From NCBI GenBank assembly GCA_964034945.1, contig OZ035962.1:73237597-73301596 (forward strand): DNA of 64,000 nucleotides, written 5' to 3'. Shown here piece after piece: positions 36,915 to 48,644 of the stretch. Both the position numbers and the translations under genes were made by a program. The DNA comes from Chrysopilus asiliformis (lineage: Eukaryota > Arthropoda > Insecta > Diptera > Rhagionidae). The notes below the pieces were generated by a model. It was not told where the DNA came from and searched no databases. It was given only the letters and a program-made list of their open reading frames with translations. How positions within the stretch are numbered: the first letter of the stretch is position 1; each line of letters starts with the position of its first letter.

Positions 36915-37776
36915 TTGGGAGTACAAATGGAAAACCTATGTTTTTTTTCAAAATTTGAGGCTTTTTTGTGAAAAAATGCTTACATATTTATTCTTCAAAA
37001 TATTGTCCATCACTAGCCACAACTTTTTCCCATCTTTCCGGCAGCATACGAATTCCGTGTTGAAAAAACTGCTCGTATCTTGATGCGATCCACAAATCGA
37101 TCCAATTTTTTGTTTCTCTGCAAGAACGGAAGTGCTGCTTAGCCAGGCCATTCGTAATCGATTGGAACAGGTGGTAGTCGGAAAAGGGCGATGTCTGGAG
37201 AATACGGCGAGTGGGGTAGAACGTCTCAATTCAGTGTTTCCAGGTAGTTTTAAACGACATTAGCAACATGTGGCCGAGCGTTGTCGTGCTGCAAAATCAC
37301 TTTGTCATGTCTTTGCTCGAATTGTGGCGGGTTCTCCTTCAATGCTCGGGTCAAACGCATTAGTTGTGTTCGGTAGCGAGCTTCTGTGATGGTTTCACCC
37401 GGTTGCAACAGCTCATAGTTTTTCACCGGACCGCGACAATCCTTGTCTTCCACGTCAAAATCACCACTTTTGTTGGAAACCATTCGCGACACGTTCTTCA
37501 ACTAATAGAAGCCTCACCATAAGTTTCTACAAGCATTCGACGCGTCTCAGCTGCAGATTTTTTCGAATTGACTGCAAAAAGCAAAATTTCCCTCAAATGA
37601 CGTTTGTTTGGCTCAAATTTCGACATTTTCATGCGCAAAAAAATATATGGCACCGAAAAAAATTCAAAAATTTAATGATAAGCTTATCATTTGACGTTTC
37701 TGATCTGACATTTTTACCAGCATTTTACTCTAGCGCCATCTATTGGAAAACGGCGATTTTCTATTTGTACTTCCAA
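36915..37776 (-). mobile_element. Internally deleted mariner, TA flanks, ends present
   Basis: 862 bp bounded by inverted ends (TTGGGAGTACAAATGG at the left, TTGGAAGTACAAATAG reversed from the right) and by TA on both sides (36913-36914, 37777-37778). The minus strand encodes pieces of a mariner transposase: an N-terminal segment from about 37626, a GDFDVEDK block, then directly a segment with QRHDKVILQHDNARPH, and a C-terminal part ending near 36960. The middle (including the first catalytic Asp region) is missing and there are frameshifts and a stop near 37500. It is non-autonomous and dead. Confidence 0.93.
37000..37626 (-). pseudogene. Mariner transposase pseudogene
   Basis: The open part 37250-37501 reads through GDFDVEDK, GETITEARYRTQLMRL and HDNARPHVANV. 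The second catalytic Asp (in HDN) is kept while the upstream catalytic region is deleted. Both sides need frame changes to continue. Length of coding remnants is well under the roughly 345 residues usual for mariner. Confidence 0.9.
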
Positions 37777-38400
37777 TATTTTTCCAATTAACCGTTAGTC
37801 TGCAAGCAATTTGCAAAAATCTAATTTTTCACATTCCAATGGAAACATTTCAATAGTGGTAAAAGATAGCGAATAACGACGGACGACAAAATTGTAGGAA
37901 TCGTTATTCTTTTTAATTCGCCTCCTACATTAAAAACTGTTAGTTTTCGAGATGGTGGCAAAATACTGATTTTTTTCTGAAATAACGGTATTTCTTTATA
38001 ACCTTTTAAGATATGAAGTTCTAGTAAAATACAAAAGTCTAGAAAATTTCGTTGCCGTTTTCGAAATATCGAAAAAAAAACCTTAACAGCTTTAAAAAAA
38101 ACTAACATTGTCCTTTTAGAACTTTCGGGTACAAATTACAAAATTTTTAGAACAGATTTGTGATGAGCGACCTTTAAAATTTCGACTGCAAATTTTCCCG
38201 AACAACCAGAAAATTTGTATAATCCATTTCCTAACTTCCTATCACCAGTTGCGTTTTTTTTTATTGTTCTAGGACTAAAAAAACTATACAGAGTAAGTGG
38301 GAATTTTCATCGTGTTCAATCGCAACTAACTTTACGTTGGTTGCATCAGTAGGCCTTTACTGTTATAATTTCTTGCTGTACTAACTATTTAGCTGTCTAA

Positions 38401-38527
38401 GGCCCGTTTGCTGAAACGAGTCATAACAATTTAAGTTGTGCTTAGCCTACTTAAACCGTAGAAATTCTGGGTCTTAAATAATTTAAGTTGAACATAAGAC
38501 GCTATGACTTGTTTCAGCAAACGGGCC
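38401..38527. mobile_element. 127-bp palindromic MITE, TAA TSD (PIF/Harbinger-like)
   Basis: Ends GGCCCGTTTGCTGAAAC, nearly perfect inverted, with TAA at 38398-38400 and 38528-38530. GGCC start and TAA target fit PIF/Harbinger. Confidence 0.88.
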
Positions 38528-40859
38528 TAACAGATCTAACTACCCACCCACAGAAAATCTTCTAACAGAAAATAAAATTGCGTTAAATTAGCAGCATTTC
38601 ATTATCGTACATTACCGTATAAAATTTCCCTTTGTTCCAAACGCTATCCGAGATGAAAAGGTGGTGCAGGATTTTGTATGGAAAGCTTGTTCTGAACTGC
38701 TTCAGAACATTAAAAAAACGCAACTACTGTTAGCCTGCGTTGTTCATATTCCTCCCAGGTTTTGATTTCGCGAAAACTACGTATCTTTTTATATATTGAT
38801 ATAGAAAGCTGATAACGCCTGGTAAAAAAAACCCGGTTCAAGGATTAAGTAGGGGGAAGGGATGGTTAAATCTAAGTTGGAAGGAAATTTATTTAACGCA
38901 TGACTTGTCTAACGGCGAAAACCCGGTCAAAATCCCTTCTGCGATCTAGAAGATAACAGAGGAGGGGATTGAAAAGCAAAGGAGAGTGGATTTTTGGAAT
39001 GGAAAATTGTTGTCTGCGAGATCCTTAATACAGAAAAACGCATCCCAAATCCATAGAACGGTTCGAAAATTATCAGAAGGAGGTCAACATAAAATATTTA
39101 TTTATTTATTTTAATATGGTACAAAAAAAGGACTAGCCTTATATAAATCTGTACAGTAAATAACAAGTGCAATAATCAATAACCAAGATTAATTAAATTA
39201 ACAATTCAAATTGTATAAAATTTTAAAATTTTGTATAAAAGTATAAAATTTTAAAATTTTAATAAAATTTTGTTGAAATCGGTTGATTCGTTTTCGCTTG
39301 ATGCTGGACAAACAGGCAGACAAAAATTTTAAAAATGTTTTTTTGGCTTCATTACGATAAAATACATTGATGTACTTATATCACAATTTCTAAGAAAATC
39401 CAAAATAAAAAAAAATAGGGGGCGGGGTTCCCTCTACAATGTTTTGTTGTATGTTTAAATAGATATTTTGTTGTTCTACTTTAACCCTTGCGTATATTCT
39501 TTTTCGTCTAGATTCGGACTGGGTTATTAAATTCGGAAGCAATTTTTCAAAATATATATCGCCACTGATTTTGACATTGAAATTCTACATTTAAAAAAAA
39601 AAACTTCGAAACGTAAATAAAATTCAAAATATTAAAAAGAAAGAAGAAAAATCCCAAAATTAAAGACATTATTTTCTGTTTGTGTCGTTTGAAAGTAAAT
39701 AAAATCAGAAAATAGCATACGCAACACTATTTTTGTATAAACCTTGATTTGTTTGTATCTATTCAAATATTTAAAAATAAAAACATTGTAGAACTTTGCA
39801 TCATGTGCGAGCATTGGATGAGATTAAATCAAAATAAAAATAAACGTGAAATTTTTCTACCTAACAAAAAATCGACAGGAATCAGAATGATAAACAGAAA
39901 AACTTGCCATAAATTGAATGTCATTCTGCCGATCTTTATATAATTTTATGGGCAGTGGGAGAGGGATGGATTTTGTTATTCTTGTACTTTTAATTGGATT
40001 TTGATATCAGGTGCTTTCGTGTGTTTTGCTGAATCGATTAATGGTTTTTTTTGGGAATTTTGTGACTTTTGATTATGTTTTTTTTCAAATTTTTTCAGCA
40101 ATAATATTTGATACGTTTTGTTAATTTACTTGAAAAAAAAATTCTACCGCAAAAGCAAAAGTAATTTTTTACGTCTTCTGGGTCAAATAGAACCGCTTCG
40201 CTTGAGTAAGGTTAGAACTCCGTGTGACATATTTCAAGTCAATCGGTTTAGCCATTTTTGTTTGAACAATTTTTCATTTATGTGATGAAACGTTAAAAAA
40301 TTATAGAAATGCAACAATAACGTTCTTCAACCCATGCCATGTCCTAGCGTTGAAGGAAGTTCAACTTGAAATTATTAAAAGTGTCGCACGACTCATTGCT
40401 TATAACATCATTTAATGGAAAACACTACAGAGCAGAATATAGCAAGCTACATTATAGTGAGATCATCAATAAAAAGAACCGTGCATTTAATGTACAAAAG
40501 GGCAACAAGCATTACTAAGTTTATATTCATAAAAATTATGTAACGCGGTTGCTTGAGTTACTTGAAAAAAGTTATTTATTATTATTTGTTTTCTGAGTCC
40601 AACGTTATCTTAATTCTCGGTGCTTGGTTTTAGAAATGAATTTTTTGTAAATTGCAAACTTTTATTACAATCATCAGCTAGTTATTATTTTTCTGTGCTT
40701 TTTATTGTTTTTTTTATAATTAAGTATTCCAAGAAATTGCAATATAATTTATTCTAAATACTAGATATATTTATTGAGAATTGTTTGATTAGTTTATTGT
40801 ATAAAATAATTGCATATTAATTTTAGTACGTTTTCAGTTCCAAAATTTTTTCATATTTT

Positions 40860-41130
40860 GTAACCGAATGGTAACAACGGGATCAAAATCGGTTAAGAGG
40901 ATCAAAAGATAAAAGGAAAGGGGGTTTAAAGTTACGGGGAAGGGTGAATTATTTTACACTTAAACATTACTTTCGTTATTTTCAACCGAATGGCGAAAGT
41001 GGGATCGAAATCGATTCATAGGATCAAAAGATGTCAGGAGAGAAGATTTAAAGGGAGAGGGAGGTGATGAATGTTTATGCATGAATGTTTATGCAAAACC
41101 TTTCTTTCGTTATATCCAGCCGAATACTAA
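40860..41130. repeat. Degenerate ~120-bp tandem repeats
   Basis: Three diverged units containing ccgaatggcgaaa-gggatc-aaatcg, ggatcaaaagat and gggaggg. Resembles dispersed non-coding repeats; class unknown. Confidence 0.5.
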
Positions 41131-41512
41131 AAACAAGATTGAAATCCGTTGAGTGGTACAAAAGTTATGTGGGAAGGACAAACACACCAACAAACTCTCA
41201 CCCCAAACGAATATACCCTCTCCGTACCGCAGGGGGTCAAAAGCATAGAATAAGGAATATATAGAAAAAACTCTGCCGAACAAATTTTTGACAAATTTCC
41301 CCTTCGAAGGGGGGAAAAATGTCCCTATCATTCACTAGCTACGGCCTAAAAGTTAATTACTTTTACACTAGGGAGCACGAAGCAGAGAGAACATTTCTCG
41401 TCGTATCTATTCAATGAGGTGGAGGAATCGAATGGATAATTTTTTCCGTGTTACATCGGATCCTCTTGCTTCATCTCACAGTGGAAAAATTTTCTCTAAA
41501 AATTTGTTCTAA

Positions 41513-41699
41513 AGGGGCCTCCACACGTTCAATGTTACTTGACAAGTATTATTGTTGAAAATTTTCGTCAAGTAATAATGATGGAAATTGCCTGCAAATG
41601 TAACATTGAAGAGCATCCATACGATCAATGTTACTTGAAACATGAGTCATTCATGAGTCATTCAAAGTGTCAAGTAACATTGAACGTGTGGAGGCGCCT
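41513..41699. mobile_element. 187-bp MITE, TAA TSD (PIF/Harbinger-like)
   Basis: Ends AGGGGCCTCCACACGTTCAA and, reversed, AGGCGCCTCCACACGTTCAA, inverted repeats about 31 bp; TAA at 41510-41512 and 41700-41702. Internal copies of caatgttacttga. Confidence 0.9.
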
Positions 41700-41764
41700 T
41701 AAGAGTTTATTCTCTAGATTATTTGTTCTCTGTCAAAAGTATCGCGTTCCGATATTCCTTCTCA

Positions 41765-42104
41765 TCATCCTTGGCGCTACAACTCTCGAAGAGTCTTGGC
41801 CTCCTCTATTGAGGTTTCACAACAATTTCTTCCCTGCTTCGCACCTACAGTTTTACATGGATTGCGAACCATGGATGAACTACAACATTTGTGAGGTTTT
41901 TTTACGTTGCAACCTATCAACAGCAGAGGTCGTGACAGCAATCTAGACCGATGATGTCGTTAACACCAAGCGGCAATTATCACGACTAATTTCGTAAAGC
42001 AAGTTGAGTGGACTTGAAAAATCAAACCGAGCGACAATCGGGAATTGAACCACCGGCCTCTGGAAAACGGGCCAAGTACTTTACCACTTGGACTACGCTG
42101 GACC
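41765..42104 (-). mobile_element. tRNA-derived SINE, full-length copy
   Basis: On the minus strand: gtccagcgtagtccaagtgg (A-box region), ggttcaattcccga (B box, 42038-42051), then a body ending gagagttgtagcgccaagga. It is the best uninterrupted copy in the window, about 340 bp. Confidence 0.88.
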
Positions 42105-42157
42105 TATTGACAAAAACAAAATGTACAGAGTTGTGATAGGATTTTTATACTCTATAT

Positions 42158-42392
42158 CAGTGCTCCGCAACCTTTATTTGCATACGGCACACCAATTTTT
42201 TTTTCTGGAAATCCGGGGCACACCACAAAAGAAAATATAAAAAAATTTGTGTATAAAATATTTATAATGAAAAAATTTAAAAAAAAATCCTGAAAGAATT
42301 ATTAAATAGCTATTTGAAATGTTTACCGCGGCACACCTAATATCATTTCCCGGCACACCAGTGTGCCGCGGCACACTGGCTGCGGAGCACTG
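42158..42392. mobile_element. 235-bp hAT MITE, perfect 8-bp TSD
   Basis: Ends CAGTGCTCCGCAACC and, reversed, CAGTGCTCCGCAGCC; CTCTATAT at 42150-42157 and 42393-42400. Subterminal cggcacacc motifs. Confidence 0.95.
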
Positions 42393-42414
42393 CTCTATAT
42401 GATATATCATATAG

Positions 42415-43120
42415 ACGTATACAAAAATGCACTAGACCAGAGTGTTATGGATGACAGAAGTGTTTTGATTTCCGCATGTCCGTCCGTGAACACCATAACT
42501 TTCGAAAGGATTGAGCTGGAGACTTGAAATTTTGTATAGTTGCGTTTCTCGTAAATGGCTAGGCTAAGTTCTTGAACGGGCAAAATTGGATCCTTCCTTC
42601 CCTTGTCCCACATTCTAACCAAACAATTTTTTGCAATTTTCTCGAAAACGGTGAGTCTTATTGAAAAATTTATTAAGGTAAAATGTGTTTAGAATCAAAT
42701 TCTACATAACTCATCCATACATCAAAATGCAAAATACATCAAAATGCAATCGGATTTCCTATTTTCTCGAAAATTTTGCATCGTATCGAAAAATTTATAA
42801 AGATAAAATGTATTTAGAATATAATTTTACATAGAATATAATTTTACATAACTTATCTATAAATCAAAATCCAGTTGGACCACTTCTTCCCTCCCCCATA
42901 CAAATTGTATACTTTTTTTTATTTGCTCGAAAACGGTTAGTTATATTGAAAAATTTATTAAGGTTAAATCTGTTTAGAATATGATTTTACATAATCGTTC
43001 CATACATCCAAATCCAATCGGACCACTCTTTTCCCCCTCTCCGATACAAATCGATTTTTTTTGAATAAACTTTTTGGCTGTCATCGTATAAAGTATCTCA
43101 CGATTGGCCCCTGGCAATTA
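42415..43120 (-). repeat. Second dispersed family, long copy
   Basis: Starts with gcactagaccagagtgttat, shares tttccgcatgtccgtccg and ccataactttcgaaagg with 23795-24000, and continues with three diverged tandem units of tcgaaaa-ggt, tgaaaaatttat-aagg-taaa and tacatc-aaat-caat. Orientation label is arbitrary. Confidence 0.65.
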
Positions 43121-44266
43121 ATTGTAGCTTTTCTTATATTTAAAAACAATTTTCGAGACAGGTGATGTTTTCGTTACAAATCCTGTGTGATATTTCTTTT
43201 CCTAATAGAGTTAAACTTCAATAAATGTTGAACAGTTAATGCAGGCTTATGTGAATTGCATTTAACAGCAGTAAAGTTTTCGAGAAATGCTGTGACCTAA
43301 TTACTCATATGCAGTTTCTTGACCATGACACTGTTCAACAAGTAAGCAAAAAAAAAACCGTGTCGTCAGTCGGACTTGTTTGCCTGCAGTGACGGGTAAC
43401 ACTAACCTGTTTGAGATTAAACCGTTGTGTTGGCGCGAGATAAATCTGACTCTACCACTTCTATAAAAAATCATCAAAAATTAACCACAAAATAAAATTG
43501 AATGTAAAATTTTTCATCATGTGGGGACACTTGTTGTTGGAAAAAAAAACCTAATACGTATAGTAAATTTAACCTGTATTTAATCAGGTGTTAACCGGTT
43601 CCACCCAATAATAATTCTTAACAGTTTTTTTAAAAAAAATCTGCATTAAAAAGAACTCAATTTCGTTCATCTAACATCGGATTACTTTATTTACCTGTTA
43701 ATTAAATTGAATTCTTAACATTATATGAGCGTAATTCATGCTTGCTACATCTTAGAAGCTTTGATTAAGCCAATTAATTTATTGTAGTATGACTTGCTTT
43801 TGTATAAAGCATTTTGATAAGAACAGCGTAAAGAAATAATCAAACAAGAAGAAAAACAAGTCGAAACAAAATAAAGTTAAATGCTCAAGATTTGCACTTT
43901 GATCGAGTATGGCCTGATGTCTATTTTTAGTATACAAGTATAAAATAATAATTTCTTCTTGCCGGCATTTTATTGAAAATTGTTTTTAATAAAATGCTGT
44001 ATCGGTTGAATTAATTTATTGGAGATCTATTGCAAAAAAATCTGTATTTAATATCAATTTTAATAAATTGTTGGCACTTGCTGTGCATCAGTTTTTAAAT
44101 TGATTTCAGTATGATTGATAAAAAAAGATGTTCGTAAACTCGGTGATATACAATACAAACGGATATTTATTTTGTAAAACTTTTATTAATGACAATTTTT
44201 TTTATTAAAGAGTGTTGAAAGGATAAAAATTCTATTCACCAAAAACTATTAAGTAAAAAGTGACAG

Positions 44267-44535
44267 TGGTGGCCCAAGCAGTAAATCATTTAGCTTGTCA
44301 ACCGGAGGTCGTGAGTTTTAAATTTCGTCTGCAGTCTTCACTTAACTTCTTTTATCGAAATTATTAGTGATAGTTACTGCTTGGTGCCAACGACATCATC
44401 GGTAGAGACTGCTATCACGACCTCTGCTGTTGATGGATTGCAACAAAACCTAGCAAATGTCGCCTATGGTGTGTAATCTATGTAAAATCGCAGGTGCGCA
44501 GGTGCATTGAGGTCGTCCTTAAACCTCAATTGAGG
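44267..44535 (+). mobile_element. Diverged tRNA-derived SINE copy
   Basis: Carries ggtgccaacgacatcatcgg, cacgacctctgctgttgatg and a weakened A/B-box head (ccaagcagtaaatca, gtgagttttaaattt). Older than the copies at 10515 and 41765. Confidence 0.75.
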
Positions 44536-44606
44536 ACGATCTCAACGCAGAGCCTTAAATAGATAGAAGTAAATTTTGTGATTGCGAATATCTTAACGTG
44601 CTTTAT

Positions 44607-44742
44607 GGGCTGTCCTCAAAATACGTCACAAAAGTTTTAGGCTTTTAAAACCCAATCCCTCCCTCCTCGTCACACTTTTTTTTAGATTTTTTTGTTTGGA
44701 TTTTTCCCCCTAAAAGTGTGAAGTATTTTTATGGATAGCCCC
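44607..44742. repeat. Inverted-repeat element, gggctgtcc type
   Basis: GGGCTGTCCTCAAAATACGTCAC at the left faces a reversed GGGGCTATCCATAAAAATAC at the right. Imperfect; no duplication identified. Confidence 0.55.
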
Positions 44743-45241
44743 AAGAATAGCCCTTTAGAGAAATTCTTTTTGTTTCAAAATTCGTGTTTTTTGGTGTGGC
44801 CAGTAGAATATCTTTCCATTGAATAATTTCATTTGCATGAAAACATATTTGCATTAGTTTGAATTGTAAACTAAAAAAATCATTCTTGATTTAAAAAAAA
44901 TTGGTGATGGTGTTTTGCATGAGTTTTTCAGATTAATAAAGAATTGGAGTTGGTTAAAATGTGTGATCAATGAAATTTAATATCGTACTGGAAATATTAA
45001 ATCTCATAAATTTTTAGGACAAAAAAAAACATGTCTGTAATCATAAATTTTGTGTCTTTCATTGCAGGAGCTTAATTTTGTTTGTAATAATCACGAATCC
45101 CGTTTGCTTCATATATTTACATAATCGTACATCTATAGATCAATTCAATTGGTTTTGAATTAGAACAAAACAAAAAAAAACACAGAAAATCATTATTTTA
45201 AATAGAAGTAGGACAAGTATCTGATAAGCAGAACGTACAAA

Positions 45242-45264
45242 ATGTTCATCGAGGATGACGATCA
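45242..45264 (+). CDS. Acsl: Candidate alternative first coding exon of Acsl
   Basis: An ATG in a strong fly-like context (acaaaATG) opens a short acidic peptide, MFIEDDD plus two bases, ending at a consensus donor (GTAAGT at 45265). Spliced to the acceptor at 52634, CA joins the single G before the main ATG to make CAG, and the reading frame continues into the main Acsl start. It would add eight residues (MFIEDDDQ) before the membrane segment. Frame, context and donor agree, but without a transcript it remains a prediction; an acceptor or promoter just upstream is not decided (a possible acceptor aaatag lies about 40 bp before). Confidence 0.5.
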
Positions 45265-45828
45265 GTAAGTATTTTTGGCAATACGGAAGAAAATTTTTTT
45301 TTCAACACGATTTTTTTTTCGGTAATTGTCTATTTTTTAAATGTTTTTGACGACCGTTTTTGGGCGTCGATCAATATTTATATTTTAGCAGTAAATTTTT
45401 TTATTAGAAGAAAATTTTTGAAACACCTGAAAGTAGACACAATTCTTTTTTTAATTTTTTGAAGATGTATTGAACAAAATGTTGTTATGTCGAAGCATTT
45501 TGAATCAAATATGAGCGGGGGACGGTAGGCCAAATTTTAGGAGAAAAGAAAACTGGTGAGAAAATCATATTTTAGGGGAGAGTGGTCCATTTCAAACACG
45601 AAGCACTTTTACACAATTTAAATTTCTCGCTAAATAGACACCCACCCAGGACATAAATTGATGTTTTAGGGTTTATATTTTTGGATTTATATTTACCGAG
45701 ATGATTAAGTTGTATGAAAATTTTTCACTTATTATGGCTACACTAAACCAGAATTTCGAAGGAAGTTTTTCAACTTTAATCATTGTGACTTTGATGTTTT
45801 ACTCTTAAAACCAGTCAAATCAACCTAA

Positions 45829-46065
45829 CACTCTAACTGGCACGTCATTCAAAAAGACCTGACACATAACTGTACACAACGGCCACAATGAAAATTATTA
45901 AAGTGTTCGCTGCAACCGCAACGATTTTTTGTAGTTGCACACATTTTATGGTAATAAAATAACATTTAGGTATAATTTTGTTAAAAATTTTTTTTCTCTT
46001 AATGCCTTTTTGACTGACAACTAAATATTCGAAAAAGGCTTAAAATTGTCGTGGCAGTTAGAGTG
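45829..46065. mobile_element. MITE, CACTCTAACTG ends
   Basis: CACTCTAACTGGCACG at the left faces its reverse (cgtggcagttagagtg) at the right. Flanks are CTAA and TTAA, so a TTAA target with one change is possible. Confidence 0.65.
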
Positions 46066-46353
46066 TTAAAATGGATATGATTCTATTTACTATTGATACT
46101 ATTTTGTGAAGAAGAAAAAATCTAAATGTTAGTACAGAAGTTCCATGCAAAATTCTAACTGGAGCTAGGCGTCATTCTAAAATTGACTCAAGCGGTTATT
46201 GGTGTTTTATTCAGGGTCATTGCATCGATACAGACTTAGTACGGACGGATAAATTAAACTAGACAAATCACACTACGAGTGGGCTGTGCCTAAAGACAAC
46301 AAACTGTCTCGACACACACCAGTTTTAGTTTTTCCCCCCCTTCAAATTTTTAT

Positions 46354-47435
46354 ACCCGTATGGTGAAACCAAAGCGTATATTAAATTTGCCTTACCGTTT
46401 GTAACGCCAAGATCCCGTCATCACACAAAAAAATGAATTACACCAGTGTGTTTAGAATGATAAAACATAACAAAAGCTATAATTGCCAATCTGGCAATCA
46501 TTGGAGACCCGTATGGTGATATTCGTATCAAAATTCGAACAGTTATACCAAAATTCCACTTTGAAGTCAAACTTTCCAATAAGATTTTTTTAAATTTATT
46601 CCAATCGGATTTTGATGTATGGGAGTTTTATGTAGAATCATATCCTAAATAACTTTTGTTCTTGGACTTTTTTGATAAAATGCTACGTTTTTGAGATATT
46701 CGTAAAAAAAGTTTTCGTTCGTATGGGGGGTACCCCCCCTAATGGTCCATTTTTGCCCATTAACGAACTTAGCCTCGCATTTTACGAAAAACGGATCTGT
46801 GCAAAATTTCAAGTCTCTAGCTCAATCCGTGCGCCCGCAATCCGCGCCACAGACGGACAGACAGACAGACGGACGGACGGACGGACATGCAAAATTCAAT
46901 TTTTTTTATCATTCTAAACACACTGGTGTAATTCATTTTTTTGTGCGATGACGGGATCTTGGCGTTACAAACGGTAAGGCAAAGTTAATATACCCTTTGG
47001 TTTCACCATACGGGTATAAAAAAATTTAATTTTGCATGTCCGTCCGTCCGTCTGTGGCGCGGATTGCGGGCGCACGGATTAAGCTAGAGACTTGAAATTT
47101 TACGCAGATTCGTTTTTCGTAAAATGCAAGGCTAAGTTCGTTAATGGGCGAAAACTGGCTATTAGGGGGGGTACCCCCCATACGAACGAAAACGTTTTTT
47201 GCAAATATCTCAAAAACGGTGCATCTTATCAAAAAAGTGCAAGAACAAAAGTTATTTAGGATATGATTCTACATAAAACTCCCATGCATCAAAATCCGAT
47301 TGGAATAAATTTTAAAAAATCTTATTGAAAAATTTGCCTTCAAAGTGGAATTTTGATACAACTGTTCGCCGTTCACTTAAATCACTATACGGGTTTTCAA
47401 TAATTGCCAGATTGGCAATTATAGCTTTTATTATG
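46354..47435 (+). repeat. Dispersed ACCCGTATGG family copy, split by another copy
   Basis: The head (46354-46465) and tail (about 47022-47435) are one plus-strand copy. It is flanked by TTTTTAT at 46347-46353 and 47436-47442, a 7-bp duplication. A minus-strand copy of the same family interrupts it at the gataaaaaaa stretch. Confidence 0.85.
46466..47015 (-). repeat. Dispersed ACCCGTATGG family, full copy nested in its own kind
   Basis: Starts CATAACAAAAGC and ends CCATACGGGT, about 550 bp. ATAAAA flanks both sides (46460-46465, 47016-47021). The insertion fixes the element's true ends. Confidence 0.88.
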
Positions 47436-47776
47436 TTTTTATTGTGTACTTGATTATATTCCTAATTTTAATGATTTTTACTCTTTTATTTGCACTTCCG
47501 TGCATTTGTCTGTCGCTCTGTCCGTTCTAATTAAATTTTACAAAAATCAGTTTTCTATCAACTTTTGGTAAAGTAACGGTAGCTATAACGGTAGCTATAA
47601 CGGTAGCTATAACGGGTGCCTCCCTAACAACTTTTTTGAAAAAAAAAGTTTTTTAAAAATTTCACGAAATTTATGCGCTTTTGAGAAAAAACGAATATAA
47701 CAAAGATTTAAGGATATGAAATTTTCTACATTTTTTGCTTTAACGGTTTTTTGTATTTCTAACGGTTTTCAAGATA

Positions 47777-48644
47777 CAGTAGCGATTCGGCAATTCGAAT
47801 CAATAGAAACCAGACCTAGTTCGAACCACGGAGATTTTCGAATTACTGGATACTTTTTATGGTGGACATTTTGTTTAATAAAACAGTCTTAGTGGCAAAA
47901 AAAATATACTTTCTTGTTAAAATTAACCCTTTCGCGAACACCACTTTTTAGAGTGAGCTACCCAGAATGTCACACAGAATAGTGTTCGGGAATCACAAAA
48001 AATCAAAAAAAAAATCCAGGAATAATTTCTCTTTCTGTACATTTGTATCGATGCTACGACAATATTTTACAGCTCTGAAGGGACACTAAACATACATAAT
48101 CCATATAAACTCATATATTTCGTATATATTTCGTATATATTTCGTGACGGTTATGATTTTATTAGTACAACAATATTTGACGTGTGTACACGTCATGTCC
48201 AACCAAAAACCAGTAACATGACGTGTATACACGTCATTGTCCATTAAAGAGTCCCTATTCCAGAATCCGATACGAATGGTTCGGATCGTAAACTCAATGT
48301 TGTTGTTGGTATAAAACACTAACAACAACATTGCGTTTACGATTCGAACCATTCGTATCGGATTCTGGAATAGGGCCTATAAATATATCTATGTGACAAC
48401 ATTCAATTCTTTTGAAAGGAACTTGAAATTTTGGCTTTAATATTAATGGCTGTACAGTTACGACAGTATATACCACCATGCAAATTTTGTTTTTTTGAAA
48501 AATGTTCGACTAGTAAAGTTCGAATTATAGAGACCAATATATCGTCCACAATTCGAATTACAAGATACCCAATATAAAAAAATGGTTGTACGAATTAGCG
48601 TGGGATTCGAATTACCGAGTGTTCGAATTACCGAGTCTCTACTG
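47777..48644. mobile_element. pogo/Tigger-like element
   Basis: Ends CAGTAGCGATTCGGCAATTCG and, reversed, CAGTAGAGACTCGGTAATTCG, each flanked by TA. Subterminal ttcgaattac motifs recur. No transposase frame. A strong palindrome (48253-48375) is nested. Confidence 0.82.
48253..48375. repeat. Nearly perfect 123-bp palindrome
   Basis: CCCTATTCCAGAATCCGATA opens an arm of about 52 bp that is repeated in reverse with only two or three mismatches around a loop (ttggtataaaaca). A foldback MITE or hairpin source. Confidence 0.88.

Larger units (their letters stand above)
36830..38150. repeat. Old repeat split by a mariner
   Basis: taacggtaagagatatcgat on the left and gttagtctgcaagcaatttgc on the right match successive parts of 15060-15240, so this was one repeat before the mariner at 36915-37776 landed in it. 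Confidence 0.6.

Noticed and set aside
41539..41946. 135-codon open frame
   Set aside because: Runs across a MITE and into a SINE; chance frame over repeat junctions.
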